From assembly GCF_001679645.1 (NCBI RefSeq), contig NZ_LRUN01000043.1:21391-85390 (forward strand): a stretch of DNA of 64,000 bases, in the 5' to 3' direction. The stretch is from Pseudomonas bananamidigenes. Lineage in GTDB: Bacteria; Pseudomonadota; Gammaproteobacteria; Pseudomonadales; Pseudomonadaceae. The notes beneath the pieces were generated by a model that saw nothing but the letters and a program-made list of their open reading frames with translations, did not search any database and had not been told where the DNA came from. Of this stretch, positions 41,546 through 50,034 are shown one piece after another; the first letter of the stretch is position 1; each line of letters opens with the position of its first letter. The position numbers were made by a program, and so were the translations under genes.

Positions 41546-43735
41546 ATGCACAACGACGGGAACGTAGTGCCTTTGCACAAGGCCACTACCGGTCAGGCGA
41601 ATCCTTCGCCGCTCGCCCGCCTGCCTGTGATTCTGCTTCAGGTTCGTGACAAGGCTGCCCAGCGCTTGCGCAACGGTTTGCAGGACCTGTTCGATAACGC
41701 CGACGACACCTTGTTCGAAATGGCCGATCGGGCCCGCAACGATGTCGAACAGAACATTTTTTTCGAAGCCATGCGCGACTTGCGCCTCAAGCGCAAGAAC
41801 ATCGAGCGCGGCTTTCTCGAGCAGTACTTCGCGGCCTTTGTCGGCCTCACTCAACCGGATCCTGCGCCGAACATTGTTTCGCATGTTTTGCAGTATGAAG
41901 ACACTGCGCCGCGTACCGACGACATGGAGCGCAACGTTGCCATCGAGACCATGGTCACCCGGGTCCTCAACCGTGACGGTTTCGCGCTCGATCAACTGAC
42001 CGCACGGCTCAACGCTCTGCTGGACAAATCCCTCGATGATCAGCACAACCCGCTGGGGCCGGCGATGCTGTGCGAGTATTTTCTCCAGGCCGGACGCAAT
42101 CTGGGGGTGGAGATCAAGGTCAAGCTGATCCTGCTCAAACTGTTCGAGCGCTATGTCCTGGCGGACACCGATCAATTGTTCGCCGAAGCCAATGAACTGC
42201 TGGTCGCCACCGGTGTGTTGCCTGAACTGAAACCGGCACCGATGCGTCGCGCCAGGGATCATGCGACGGCCAGCGTGCACCGCGAATTTGAAGATCTCGA
42301 TCAGGCGCCGGCGGATGCCGGTGTACAGGAAGTCTTTGCCGCGCTCCAGGAGTTGCTGTTGCACGTGCGCGGCAGTGTGGCCCCGACCCTGGAGCCCAGC
42401 GCAGCGACACAACCTATTTCCACCCGAGATCTGTTGCGCCTGCTTTCGCATTTGCAGCAGTACGCGCCGGCCCTGGCCGGACAGGAAGACTTCGACCTGC
42501 GCAACCAGCTCGAACAGTTGCTCACCCGGGTCAGCGTGAAAAGCGGTAAATCCCGGGTCGTCGAGGGGGCTGACGAGGATGTGATCAATCTCGTCGCCAT
42601 GGTTTTCGACTGCATCCTCGACGACCGCAATCTGCCGGACTCCCTCAAGGCGCTGATCGCCCGGCTGCAGATTCCGATGCTGAAAGTCGCGGTGATCGAC
42701 AAGAGTTTTTTCAGCCGCAGCAGTCACCCTGCGCGACGCCTGCTCAATGAAATCGCCGAAGCGGCCATGGGCTGGGGAAATTGTGACGGTGACGCACGGG
42801 GCAGTCTTTACTTGCGCATCGAGCAAGTGGTGCAACGTCTGCTGACGGATTTTGTTGACGACACGACAATCTTTTCCGAACTGCTGGCGGACTTCCTGAC
42901 CTTCACCAGCGATGAACGTCGCCGCAGTGAATTGCTCGAACAACGCCTGCGCGACGCCGAAGAGGGGCGGGCGAAAACCGAACTGGCGCGTGTGTGTGTC
43001 GAACAGGCGATGGCCCGGGCGCTGCTGGGCAAAGTGCTGCCGCCATCGGTGGTGTCTTTCGTCCAGACAGCCTGGAGCAAGGTATTGCTGCTGACCTGCC
43101 TCAAGCATGGCGACCAGTCCGCCGAGTGGCAGGCCGATGTGCAGACCATGGAGCAGTTGATCTGGAGTGTGCAGCGCCATGCCGATGCCGACGCAGGCTT
43201 GCGTCTGTTGAAACTGGTGCCGGGGTTGCTCAAGTCGTTGCGTGACGGGTTGAACAGTTCGGCATTCGACCCCTTTGCCACCAGCGAGTTTTTCAGTGAG
43301 CTGGAAGGACTGCATGTGCGCCTGCTCGAGACGCCTGATCCCGCGCAGAGCGAGCTGCCACCGATGATCGAGGTTTCCCGGGCCATCGTTCTGCAGACCG
43401 CTGATGAGGCGGCACTTACCTTGACTCCGGAGCGTTTGCCCGTCGATGACACGAGCCTGCGCCAGGTCGATCAGCTCCGCCTTGGCAGCTGGGTGGCGTT
43501 CGAGGAGGATGATGACGAGGACGTCCTGCGCTGCAAGCTGGCGGCGATCATCCAGGCCACTGGCAAGTATGTATTCGTCGATCGCACCGGTATGAAAGTC
43601 CGGGAGCGCAACCGTCTCGCCCTGGCCCTGGAATTTCGCCGGGGCACGGCGCGGACTCTGGACAACACCTTGCTGTTCGATCGCGCGCTGGAGTCGGTGC
43701 TCGGCAATCTGCGGCGGCTCAATAACGGCAAGTGA
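41546..43735 (+). CDS. DUF1631-family protein
   Basis: The product is 729 aa from an ATG after GAGGAGG. The pattern is mostly helical: LPVILLQVRDKAAQRLRNGLQDLFDNADDTLFEMADRA near the start, long charged helices, and LRSLFDRS-like motifs in the centre. The C-terminal 100 residues are different and beta-rich (LRLGSWVAFEEDDDEDVLRCKLAAI...KYVFVDRTGMKVRER), like a small SH3/PilZ-like barrel. DUF1631 has no established function. There is no signal peptide or membrane segment, so it is probably cytoplasmic. It lies between nadC and ampDE. Confidence 0.85.
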   Translation: MHNDGNVVPLHKATTGQANPSPLARLPVILLQVRDKAAQRLRNGLQDLFDNADDTLFEMADRARNDVEQNIFFEAMRDLRLKRKNIERGFLEQYFAAFVGLTQPDPAPNIVSHVLQYEDTAPRTDDMERNVAIETMVTRVLNRDGFALDQLTARLNALLDKSLDDQHNPLGPAMLCEYFLQAGRNLGVEIKVKLILLKLFERYVLADTDQLFAEANELLVATGVLPELKPAPMRRARDHATASVHREFEDLDQAPADAGVQEVFAALQELLLHVRGSVAPTLEPSAATQPISTRDLLRLLSHLQQYAPALAGQEDFDLRNQLEQLLTRVSVKSGKSRVVEGADEDVINLVAMVFDCILDDRNLPDSLKALIARLQIPMLKVAVIDKSFFSRSSHPARRLLNEIAEAAMGWGNCDGDARGSLYLRIEQVVQRLLTDFVDDTTIFSELLADFLTFTSDERRRSELLEQRLRDAEEGRAKTELARVCVEQAMARALLGKVLPPSVVSFVQTAWSKVLLLTCLKHGDQSAEWQADVQTMEQLIWSVQRHADADAGLRLLKLVPGLLKSLRDGLNSSAFDPFATSEFFSELEGLHVRLLETPDPAQSELPPMIEVSRAIVLQTADEAALTLTPERLPVDDTSLRQVDQLRLGSWVAFEEDDDEDVLRCKLAAIIQATGKYVFVDRTGMKVRERNRLALALEFRRGTARTLDNTLLFDRALESVLGNLRRLNNGK

Positions 43736-43799
43736 TCGCGCGTCAGGGGCCGATCGCGGCATACTGGGCGCCAACACAGTCGGCGTTGAAGGAATCGGT

Positions 43800-44360
43800 A
43801 TGCAGTTGGATCCCGCAAGCGGGTGGTGTCACGGGGTGCAGATCTGCCCCTCGCCCAACTTCAATGAACGCCCGGCGGGCGAAGTGTCGCTGTTGGTCAT
43901 TCACAACATCAGCCTGCCGCCGGCGCAATTCGCCACCGGCAAGGTGCAGGAATTTTTCCAGAATCGCCTGGATGTCACGGAGCATCCCTACTTTGCAGGC
44001 ATTGCCGACCTGCGGGTGTCTGCGCATTTTCTGATCGAACGTGACGGCAAGGTCACCCAGTTTGTCTCCTGTCTCGAGCGGGCGTGGCATGCCGGCGTTT
44101 CGGTTTTCGAAGGACGGGAAACCTGTAACGATTTTTCCGTGGGCATCGAGCTTGAAGGCACCGATGATCTGCCGTTTACCGATGCGCAGTATCAAGCCCT
44201 GGTTACGCTCACCCGGCAGTTGCAAACAGCATTTCCGGCTATCACCGGCGCCCGTATCTGCGGGCACAGCGACATCGCACCCGGGCGCAAGACCGATCCT
44301 GGCCCGGCATTCGACTGGGCACGCTACCGCGCAGCCCTGGCACAAGAGGAAGAGCAATGA
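43800..44360 (+). CDS. ampD: AmpD, cytoplasmic 1,6-anhydro-N-acetylmuramyl-L-alanine amidase
   Basis: The product is 186 aa, an amidase_2 domain with zinc ligands expected at H35 (LLVIHN), H156 (ICGHSD) and D166 (RKTDPGP), and catalytic E118 in SVGIELEG. It cleaves the stem peptide from anhydro-muropeptides during wall recycling. Loss of AmpD raises AmpR-activating muropeptides and AmpC beta-lactamase. All key residues are intact. It overlaps ampE by four bases. Confidence 0.96.
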   Translation: MQLDPASGWCHGVQICPSPNFNERPAGEVSLLVIHNISLPPAQFATGKVQEFFQNRLDVTEHPYFAGIADLRVSAHFLIERDGKVTQFVSCLERAWHAGVSVFEGRETCNDFSVGIELEGTDDLPFTDAQYQALVTLTRQLQTAFPAITGARICGHSDIAPGRKTDPGPAFDWARYRAALAQEEEQ

Positions 44361-45193
44361 GTTTTCTGGTGTTACTGCTGGCGGTATGGGTCGAGAAATT
44401 CTCGGCCTTGCGCCATCGGGTTCAACGCGATGGCGGATGGATCCGCGAACTGCACAAGCTTGAAAGCGGCAGCCTGTCAAAACGGCCCTGGCTGGTGCTG
44501 ACCATTCTGGTGCTGCTGCCCGTGGCGTTGCTGGGGTTGTTGCTGCTGGTGCTGGAGCCGGTTGCCTATGGCCTGCTGGCGCTGCCGGTGCATTTGCTGG
44601 TGGTGATTTACAGCCTGGGGCGGGGTGATCTGCTCGGCGGTCTCGGACCGTTCCGTGACGCTTGGCGCCGTGAGGATCTGCAAGCCGCCGCCCATGTGGC
44701 CAAGCGTGACCTGGATATCTGCGCCGAGAGCGGCGAGCAATTGCTGGAGCAGGTGCAGCGGCATCTGTTGTGGCAGGCGTATCAGAGTTTTTTCGCGGTG
44801 ATTTTCTGGTATTTCCTGCTGGGTCCGGTCGCCGCGTTGAGCTATCGCCTGCTGGCCCTGGCAGAAGAGAACGCGCAGAACCCGGCGCTGGCCGAGCGTG
44901 CAGGGCAACTGCGACATGCCTTCGACTGGGTGCCGGTGCGTCTGTTGGCGGCCAGCCTCGCGCTGGTCGGCAACTTCGTCGCGGTCAGCCGGATCATGCT
45001 GCATGAACTGTTGAACTGGAACATCGGCGCCGCACAACTGATCAACAGAGTCGGTCTGGCCGCAGGAGAAATTCCGCCTGCCGTCACTGGCCCGGAAGGC
45101 ATCAACACCCTCGATTGTCTGTGGGAGCTGCTGCTGCGTGCGGCAGTGTTGTGGTATGCCGGGTTTGCCCTGTGGACCGTTCTGATCCATTGA
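44357..45193 (+). CDS. ampE: AmpE, inner membrane protein of the ampDE operon
   Basis: The product is 278 aa with about four membrane segments (residues 40-75, about 140-165, 190-215, 260-277) and the CbiB/CobD-like pattern VIYSLGRGDLLGGLGPFRDAWRRED. It is co-translated with ampD (ATGA overlap). It is proposed to sense or aid beta-lactamase signalling; the biochemical role is unclear. Confidence 0.94.
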   Translation: MSFLVLLLAVWVEKFSALRHRVQRDGGWIRELHKLESGSLSKRPWLVLTILVLLPVALLGLLLLVLEPVAYGLLALPVHLLVVIYSLGRGDLLGGLGPFRDAWRREDLQAAAHVAKRDLDICAESGEQLLEQVQRHLLWQAYQSFFAVIFWYFLLGPVAALSYRLLALAEENAQNPALAERAGQLRHAFDWVPVRLLAASLALVGNFVAVSRIMLHELLNWNIGAAQLINRVGLAAGEIPPAVTGPEGINTLDCLWELLLRAAVLWYAGFALWTVLIH

Positions 45194-45375
45194 TAGCCGC
45201 TCGATGAGCAAAAGGTCGTCCGGACGCATCGGTGTTCGGGCGATCCTACGCCGTTAACCTTAAGTTACAAAACCTCCCTTCGATTTGAGCTATACAGAGA
45301 TGGCGCCCGATAGTGGCTATCTGCTGTCGCCCGCGCCTGCCAATAAAAACAAGAAAAAACCAAGGGAGACTTCCA

Positions 45376-47406
45376 GTGAAGAGCTTGCTCTATCCCGCCG
45401 TCTCGCTGATGAACCGCCTGAGCTTCGGCATGAAGTTCAGCCTGATCAGCGTGCTGTTCCTGGTACCGATGCTGGTGACCAACTTCTATCTGGTGCGCGA
45501 TTCCTATCGCCAGTTTCAGGGCACCCGGGTGGAGTTGCAAAGCCTCGACCTGCTGGGCAGCAGTCTGGTCTTGCGTCGGGATCTGGAAACCCTCAACAAC
45601 CTGGTACAGATCAACGTCACGCTCGGCCAGTCGGGCAAGGCCGGGAATGTCGAGTCGCAGATCACGGGGCTTGAACAAAGTGTTCTGACGCGCCTGCAAG
45701 GGCTTGCAGCGATGACCGACGACCCTGAGCAGATCAAGATCTTCGAGGCCAAACGCGATGAAATGATTGCTGCGTTCAAGGCCCAGCAAGCGGAAAACTC
45801 CCTGCAAAGCAAAAGCGCGCTGATCGGCAAACTGCTTGGCAGTGCGCAGATTTTCAGCCAGATCATCGCCAGCCAGGCCGGTCTGGGCCGCGATACGCAA
45901 AGTGATATCCGCCAGCTCAGCGAGCTGGTGACCGCCACCACGCCCGCCATTACCCAGATCCTCGGTGAGGGGCGGGCCATGGGCTCTTATTCGTTGGGAC
46001 AAGGGTTTCTCAACAGTTCCTCCAGCACCCGTTTCGATGAGTTGCTGGCGCAGATAGAAAAACTTCAAGGCGAGTACGGGCTTAAGCTGCAGGATGCGCT
46101 GGGGTCGAGCAGCGCGGCGAGGGATTCGCTGAGCAGCGCAGCCGATGCCAGCAAGATGTCGCTGAAACAGGCCAGTGAAATCTTTGAAGAACAAGTGGTG
46201 GTCGCCGAAACGCTCGATGCACCGTGGCAGGCGTTCTACGATCAGGTCACCGGGCTGATGGATCGCACTTACCAGCTCAACGAAGCCACTCTGAAGTACC
46301 TCGATACCCAATTGCAGCAACGTCTGGCGCAGAACCGCACGCACATGGTGTTGCAGGCGGTCGCATTGTCGGTGGTGTTCGTGCTGATCTTCTACCTCTA
46401 CGGCGGTTTCTATGCGTCGACCCGCAACACGCTCAAACGCCTGGGCGCAATGATGGACAAAGTCGCGGCCGGCGACATGACGGTCAACTTCGTGGCCCAC
46501 AGTCGTGATGAGCTGGGCGAGCTGGGCGAGGTGTTCAACGGTACGGTGCGCAAGATTCACGACCTGATCGAGCGGGTCGGCCAGACCGTCGGCGAGGTCG
46601 AGCGTCAGGCCGGGCAAGTGGAAAATGTCTCGGCGCAAAGCAATCAGGCAGTGGCCGGTCAGCGCAGCCAGATCGAACAGGTGGCCACGGCCATGAACCA
46701 GATGTCGGCCACTTCACTGGAGGTGGCGCGCAGTGCTGCGGCAGCGGTCAGCAGTGCGCACAGCGTGAATGGCGAGACCATCAGTGGACGCAGTCTGGTG
46801 GAGTCCCAGCAAAGCAGTATCGCGGCGCTGGCCGGCGAGATCGATCAGTCGGTGCAAGTGATCAATCAGCTGGCCAGCGACAGCCAGTCGATCAGCAGCG
46901 TGCTGGAGGTGATCAAGAGCATCGCCGAGCAGACCAACCTGCTGGCGCTCAACGCCGCGATCGAAGCGGCGCGCGCGGGAGAGCAGGGGCGAGGCTTTGC
47001 GGTGGTGGCGGACGAAGTGCGGACCCTGGCCAAACGCACCCAGCAATCGACCGAAGAAATCGAGCAGATGATCACCAGACTGCAGGGTGGAGTCGGCGCA
47101 GCAGTAAAGGCCATGGGCGTCAGTCATCAGATGGCCAGCGGCACCGTCGGACAGTCGGAAAAGGTTCAGCAGGCACTGGAAAACATCCTCGGTGCGGTGG
47201 GAATGATCGTCGATCAGAACCAGCAGATCGCGGCGGCGGTGGAACAGCAGACCGCCGTCGCCCATGACATCGATCAGAACATCGTCGAAATCAACCGGGC
47301 CGGTGAACGCACAGCGGAAGGCGCACACCGGACCGAGGATGCGAGTCGGGCGCTGTCGGCACAGGTGGTGGAATTGAAGCAGTTGATCAGCGCGTTCCGG
47401 GTCTGA
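45376..47406 (+). CDS. methyl-accepting chemotaxis protein
   Basis: The product is 676 aa from GTG 45376, preceded by AGGGAGA. The first membrane segment is residues 18-38. A helical periplasmic sensor of nearly 290 residues follows without a recognisable Cache fold, then a second segment near residues 325-345, a HAMP domain, and the signalling hairpin with the canonical tip [34 protein letters not shown]. It relays an unknown ligand signal to CheA/CheW. There is no C-terminal CheR pentapeptide. Confidence 0.93.
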   Translation: MKSLLYPAVSLMNRLSFGMKFSLISVLFLVPMLVTNFYLVRDSYRQFQGTRVELQSLDLLGSSLVLRRDLETLNNLVQINVTLGQSGKAGNVESQITGLEQSVLTRLQGLAAMTDDPEQIKIFEAKRDEMIAAFKAQQAENSLQSKSALIGKLLGSAQIFSQIIASQAGLGRDTQSDIRQLSELVTATTPAITQILGEGRAMGSYSLGQGFLNSSSSTRFDELLAQIEKLQGEYGLKLQDALGSSSAARDSLSSAADASKMSLKQASEIFEEQVVVAETLDAPWQAFYDQVTGLMDRTYQLNEATLKYLDTQLQQRLAQNRTHMVLQAVALSVVFVLIFYLYGGFYASTRNTLKRLGAMMDKVAAGDMTVNFVAHSRDELGELGEVFNGTVRKIHDLIERVGQTVGEVERQAGQVENVSAQSNQAVAGQRSQIEQVATAMNQMSATSLEVARSAAAAVSSAHSVNGETISGRSLVESQQSSIAALAGEIDQSVQVINQLASDSQSISSVLEVIKSIAEQTNLLALNAAIEAARAGEQGRGFAVVADEVRTLAKRTQQSTEEIEQMITRLQGGVGAAVKAMGVSHQMASGTVGQSEKVQQALENILGAVGMIVDQNQQIAAAVEQQTAVAHDIDQNIVEINRAGERTAEGAHRTEDASRALSAQVVELKQLISAFRV

Positions 47407-47562
47407 GTCGGCCTGTTGCATTGGAGGCCGGGTGGTCTCGGAACAGTTTGTAGTATTTTTTTGCTTACATTTGTAAGCCAAATCCTGATTTCCTCCGGGC
47501 CCGGATTTTTCGTCTTCAATGGTTCAACATCACGCCAATTGACCGACTGGAGGAAGCCTCTC

Positions 47563-47952
47563 ATGTCCGTTGCAACCCTGGGAATCCAGGGCCGCTGCGC
47601 CCATTGTCAGACCACGCTGCTGCTCAAACCCTGGCAACTCAATGCCATCGCGATCAATGAGCCGTTCACCTGCGCCCACTGCGAGAAAGCCCTGGAGCTG
47701 CGCTGCCCGAAACAGATCAGACGCTTCAAGTCCCTCGACTCCCTGGGCCTGTTGCGTTTCAGTGCATCGGTGACGGTTTGCACCGCGCTGCTGGTGGCGC
47801 TGGTGATGGAATGGGTAGGGCTGCTCAGCGTGACTGAGCAGCTGAATGCGTCATTGATCGTGATTTTTGTGTACTTCGCGCTGGTGCGGTTTGTTCGCCA
47901 TCGTCAGCACATGACCTTGATTCTTGATGCAGCCAGGGCACACGGCGAGTGA
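47563..47952 (+). CDS. small membrane protein with N-terminal zinc ribbon
   Basis: The product is 129 aa from ATG 47563, preceded by GGAGGA. Two CXXC pairs (CAHCQTT near residue 12 and CAHCEKALELRC near residue 38) form a rubredoxin/zinc-ribbon-like knuckle. Two membrane segments follow (LLRFSASVTVCTALLVALVMEWVG and LNASLIVIFVYFALVRFV). I do not recognise a named family. The stop abuts the convergent tatD stop with no gap. Confidence 0.75.
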   Translation: MSVATLGIQGRCAHCQTTLLLKPWQLNAIAINEPFTCAHCEKALELRCPKQIRRFKSLDSLGLLRFSASVTVCTALLVALVMEWVGLLSVTEQLNASLIVIFVYFALVRFVRHRQHMTLILDAARAHGE

Positions 47953-48729
47953 CTACCAGCCGAATACTTCGCAGCAGTTGGCAGTGCTGGCCTCGGCGAG
48001 CCGTTCTTCACTGACGTTCATCAATCCCGCCAGCGCCGCACAGATGGCCGGCAGATGCGCCGGTGTGTTGCGCACGCCGGGAAACATGGCGGGTGCCATG
48101 TCAGGAGAGTCGGTCTCCAGCACGATCGAGTCCAGTGGCAAATCGGGCAACACCCGGTGCATGCGCAGGGCCTGAGGCCAGGTGGGGGCGCCGCCGAGAC
48201 CCAGTTTGAAACCGAGTCTGGTGTATTCCCGCGCCTCTTCACGGCTGCCGGCGAAGGCGTGAATGATGCCGGCGCGTTTGAGCTTGAAGCGCTTGAGTGT
48301 GGCAATCACCGCCGCATGGCTGCGCCGCACATGGATCAATGCCGGCAACTCGAAATCCGCTGCCAGTTGCAATTGTGCTTCGAACAGCGCTTGCTGGCGC
48401 TCGCGGTCGAGGGTTTCGATGAAGTAATCCAGCCCGATTTCGCCAACAGCGCACAGTTGCCGATGTTCGCGCAGACGCGTCAGCCAGTCGCCCAGCGCCA
48501 GCAGGTCTTCAGGCCGATGCTGATCAAGATAGACCGGGTGCAAACCGAATGCGGCGTACAGCTGCGGATCGCTTTGCACCAGATCCCACACCCGCTGCCA
48601 GTTGCCTTCATATACGCCCAGCACCACCATCCGCCGCACCCCGAGGGCACGGCTTTCGGCCAGCAACGCCGCACGGTCGGCGTCGAAGTCGGGAAAGTCC
48701 AGATGGGTGTGGCTGTCGATCAGCTCCAC
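47953..48729 (-). CDS. TatD-family metal-dependent hydrolase
   Basis: The product is 258 aa, a TIM-barrel metallohydrolase with the N-terminal metal motif DSHTHLDF, then VGEIGLDYF with its Glu ligand, HVRRSH, HAFAG, and ETDSPDMAP near residue 205 for the last aspartate. It resembles YjjV more than TatD. Family members are 3'-5' DNases or deacylases; the substrate here is unknown. It lies 3 bases downstream of cra and is probably co-transcribed with it. Confidence 0.93.
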   Translation of the reverse strand: MELIDSHTHLDFPDFDADRAALLAESRALGVRRMVVLGVYEGNWQRVWDLVQSDPQLYAAFGLHPVYLDQHRPEDLLALGDWLTRLREHRQLCAVGEIGLDYFIETLDRERQQALFEAQLQLAADFELPALIHVRRSHAAVIATLKRFKLKRAGIIHAFAGSREEAREYTRLGFKLGLGGAPTWPQALRMHRVLPDLPLDSIVLETDSPDMAPAMFPGVRNTPAHLPAICAALAGLMNVSEERLAEASTANCCEVFGW

Positions 48730-48732
48730 GGC

Positions 48733-49728
48733 TCAGTCCCGGTGAATACGCTGCTTGAATGTACGGGCGATGGCTTGCACGCCAGGCTGGTATTCCGACT
48801 GCTCGACCGCTGCCAGCGCCAGTGCCAGCGCTTTGTCGGCGATCAACTGGTGTTGCTGGGCCATGGCGTTGACCGGCAGCGGCAGGAAATCCAGCAACTG
48901 GGTGTCGCCGAACGTGCCCAGACGCAGCGGGCGATTTTTCAGCGGGAAGTCATGCAGCGCGTCGAACACACCCTGCAACAGCACGTAGGATGTGGTCACC
49001 AACGCATCCGGCAAATGCCCGAGGCGTTGCAGGAGTTCTTCCATCAATTGCTTGCCGCACTCGCGGCTGAAGGATTCGGCGTGCTCGATCAGCACGTCGC
49101 CCTTGAACCCGGCCAAGGCTTGTTTGAATCCGGCGGCACGTTCTTGGCTGATGCTCAATTCCGGGCGGGCGCCCAGCAGCACGATCTGCCTGGGTTGCGG
49201 GTCGAGCAGGCTTTCGGTCAGGTGCAGGCTGGCTTCACGATCGTCACTGACCACCGAGCAGAAGTGTTCCGGATCCATCACCCGGTCGATGGCGATGATC
49301 GGCAGACCCTTGGCCTGCAACTGACGGTAGCTGTCGTCACCGGGTGGCAGGCAGCTGGCGACGATCAACGCATCGCAGCGCCGTGCGCGGAACAGTTGCA
49401 GCAGTTGCCGTTCGCTGTCCGGCGCATCGTCGGAGCTGGCAATCAGCAACTGATAGCCGCGCGCCCGGGCGCCTTGTTCCAGCAGTTTGGCGATCCGCGC
49501 GTAGCTGGGGTTTTCCAGATCCGGCAGGATAAAACCCAAAGTCCGGGTGTGCCTGCTGCGCAATCCGGCCGCCTGGGGATTGGGGGTAAAGCCGTGCTGA
49601 TCGACCACCGCCCGCACGCGCTCGACAGTCGCGTTGCTGATGCGTTGCTGTTCGGCCTTGCCATTGATGACGTAGCTGGCGGTGGTCACGGACACTCCGG
49701 CCAGCCGCGCGATATCACTGAGTTTCAA
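48733..49728 (-). CDS. cra: Cra/FruR, LacI-family catabolite repressor/activator
   Basis: The product is 331 aa from a TTG at 49728 with AAGGA about nine bases upstream, giving (M)KLSDIARLAGVSVTTASYVING, the usual family start. GTG 49764 would add 12 residues. The HTH is at residues 1-22, followed by the hinge and a periplasmic-binding-protein-like sugar-phosphate domain. In P. putida Cra responds to fructose-1-phosphate and controls fruBKA. It is divergent from fruB, and the operator at 49874 matches. Confidence 0.94.
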   Translation of the reverse strand: MKLSDIARLAGVSVTTASYVINGKAEQQRISNATVERVRAVVDQHGFTPNPQAAGLRSRHTRTLGFILPDLENPSYARIAKLLEQGARARGYQLLIASSDDAPDSERQLLQLFRARRCDALIVASCLPPGDDSYRQLQAKGLPIIAIDRVMDPEHFCSVVSDDREASLHLTESLLDPQPRQIVLLGARPELSISQERAAGFKQALAGFKGDVLIEHAESFSRECGKQLMEELLQRLGHLPDALVTTSYVLLQGVFDALHDFPLKNRPLRLGTFGDTQLLDFLPLPVNAMAQQHQLIADKALALALAAVEQSEYQPGVQAIARTFKQRIHRD

Positions 49729-50034
49729 CCCGGGATTTCCTTGTTTTTTCGAGCTTGCCGCCACATTTTCGCCAATCCTACCCGATTCAGGCAGGCGACC
49801 ATTGTCGCAGCGCAACCGACAAGTTGGACTTCAAGGATGAGACATTATCGAGTAACGTGCCGATCAATCTAGATTAAACGTTTCAGCAGGCGTATTTTTT
49901 ACGTTTTAGACGCTTTTGGCCGGTGCTGCCGTGAAACCGCCAAAACTGCCTCCTGAAAGGGAGGCGCACAAGCGCCTAAGCTGGAACCATTCAAAACAAT
50001 ACCTGGCGCGTTAGCGCGTCAAAAAGGAGATCGC
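49729..50034. promoter_or_regulatory. cra-fruB divergent control region with Cra operator at 49874-49885
   Basis: TTAAACGTTTCA at 49874-49885 matches the P. putida Cra operator at fruB as I recall it. Further on, GCCTCC-TGAAAG-GGAGGC (49948-49965) and GGCGC-ACAA-GCGCC (49963-49976) are hairpins that share three bases, so only one can form at a time. GCGC-GTTA-GCGC lies at about 50008-50019, just before the AAAGGAG of fruB. No other gene is visible in these 306 bases. Confidence 0.8.

Noticed and set aside
45313..45375. N-terminal extension of the chemotaxis transducer
   Set aside because: The 21 extra residues lie upstream of a clear AGGGAGA-GTG start and are not membrane-signal-like.
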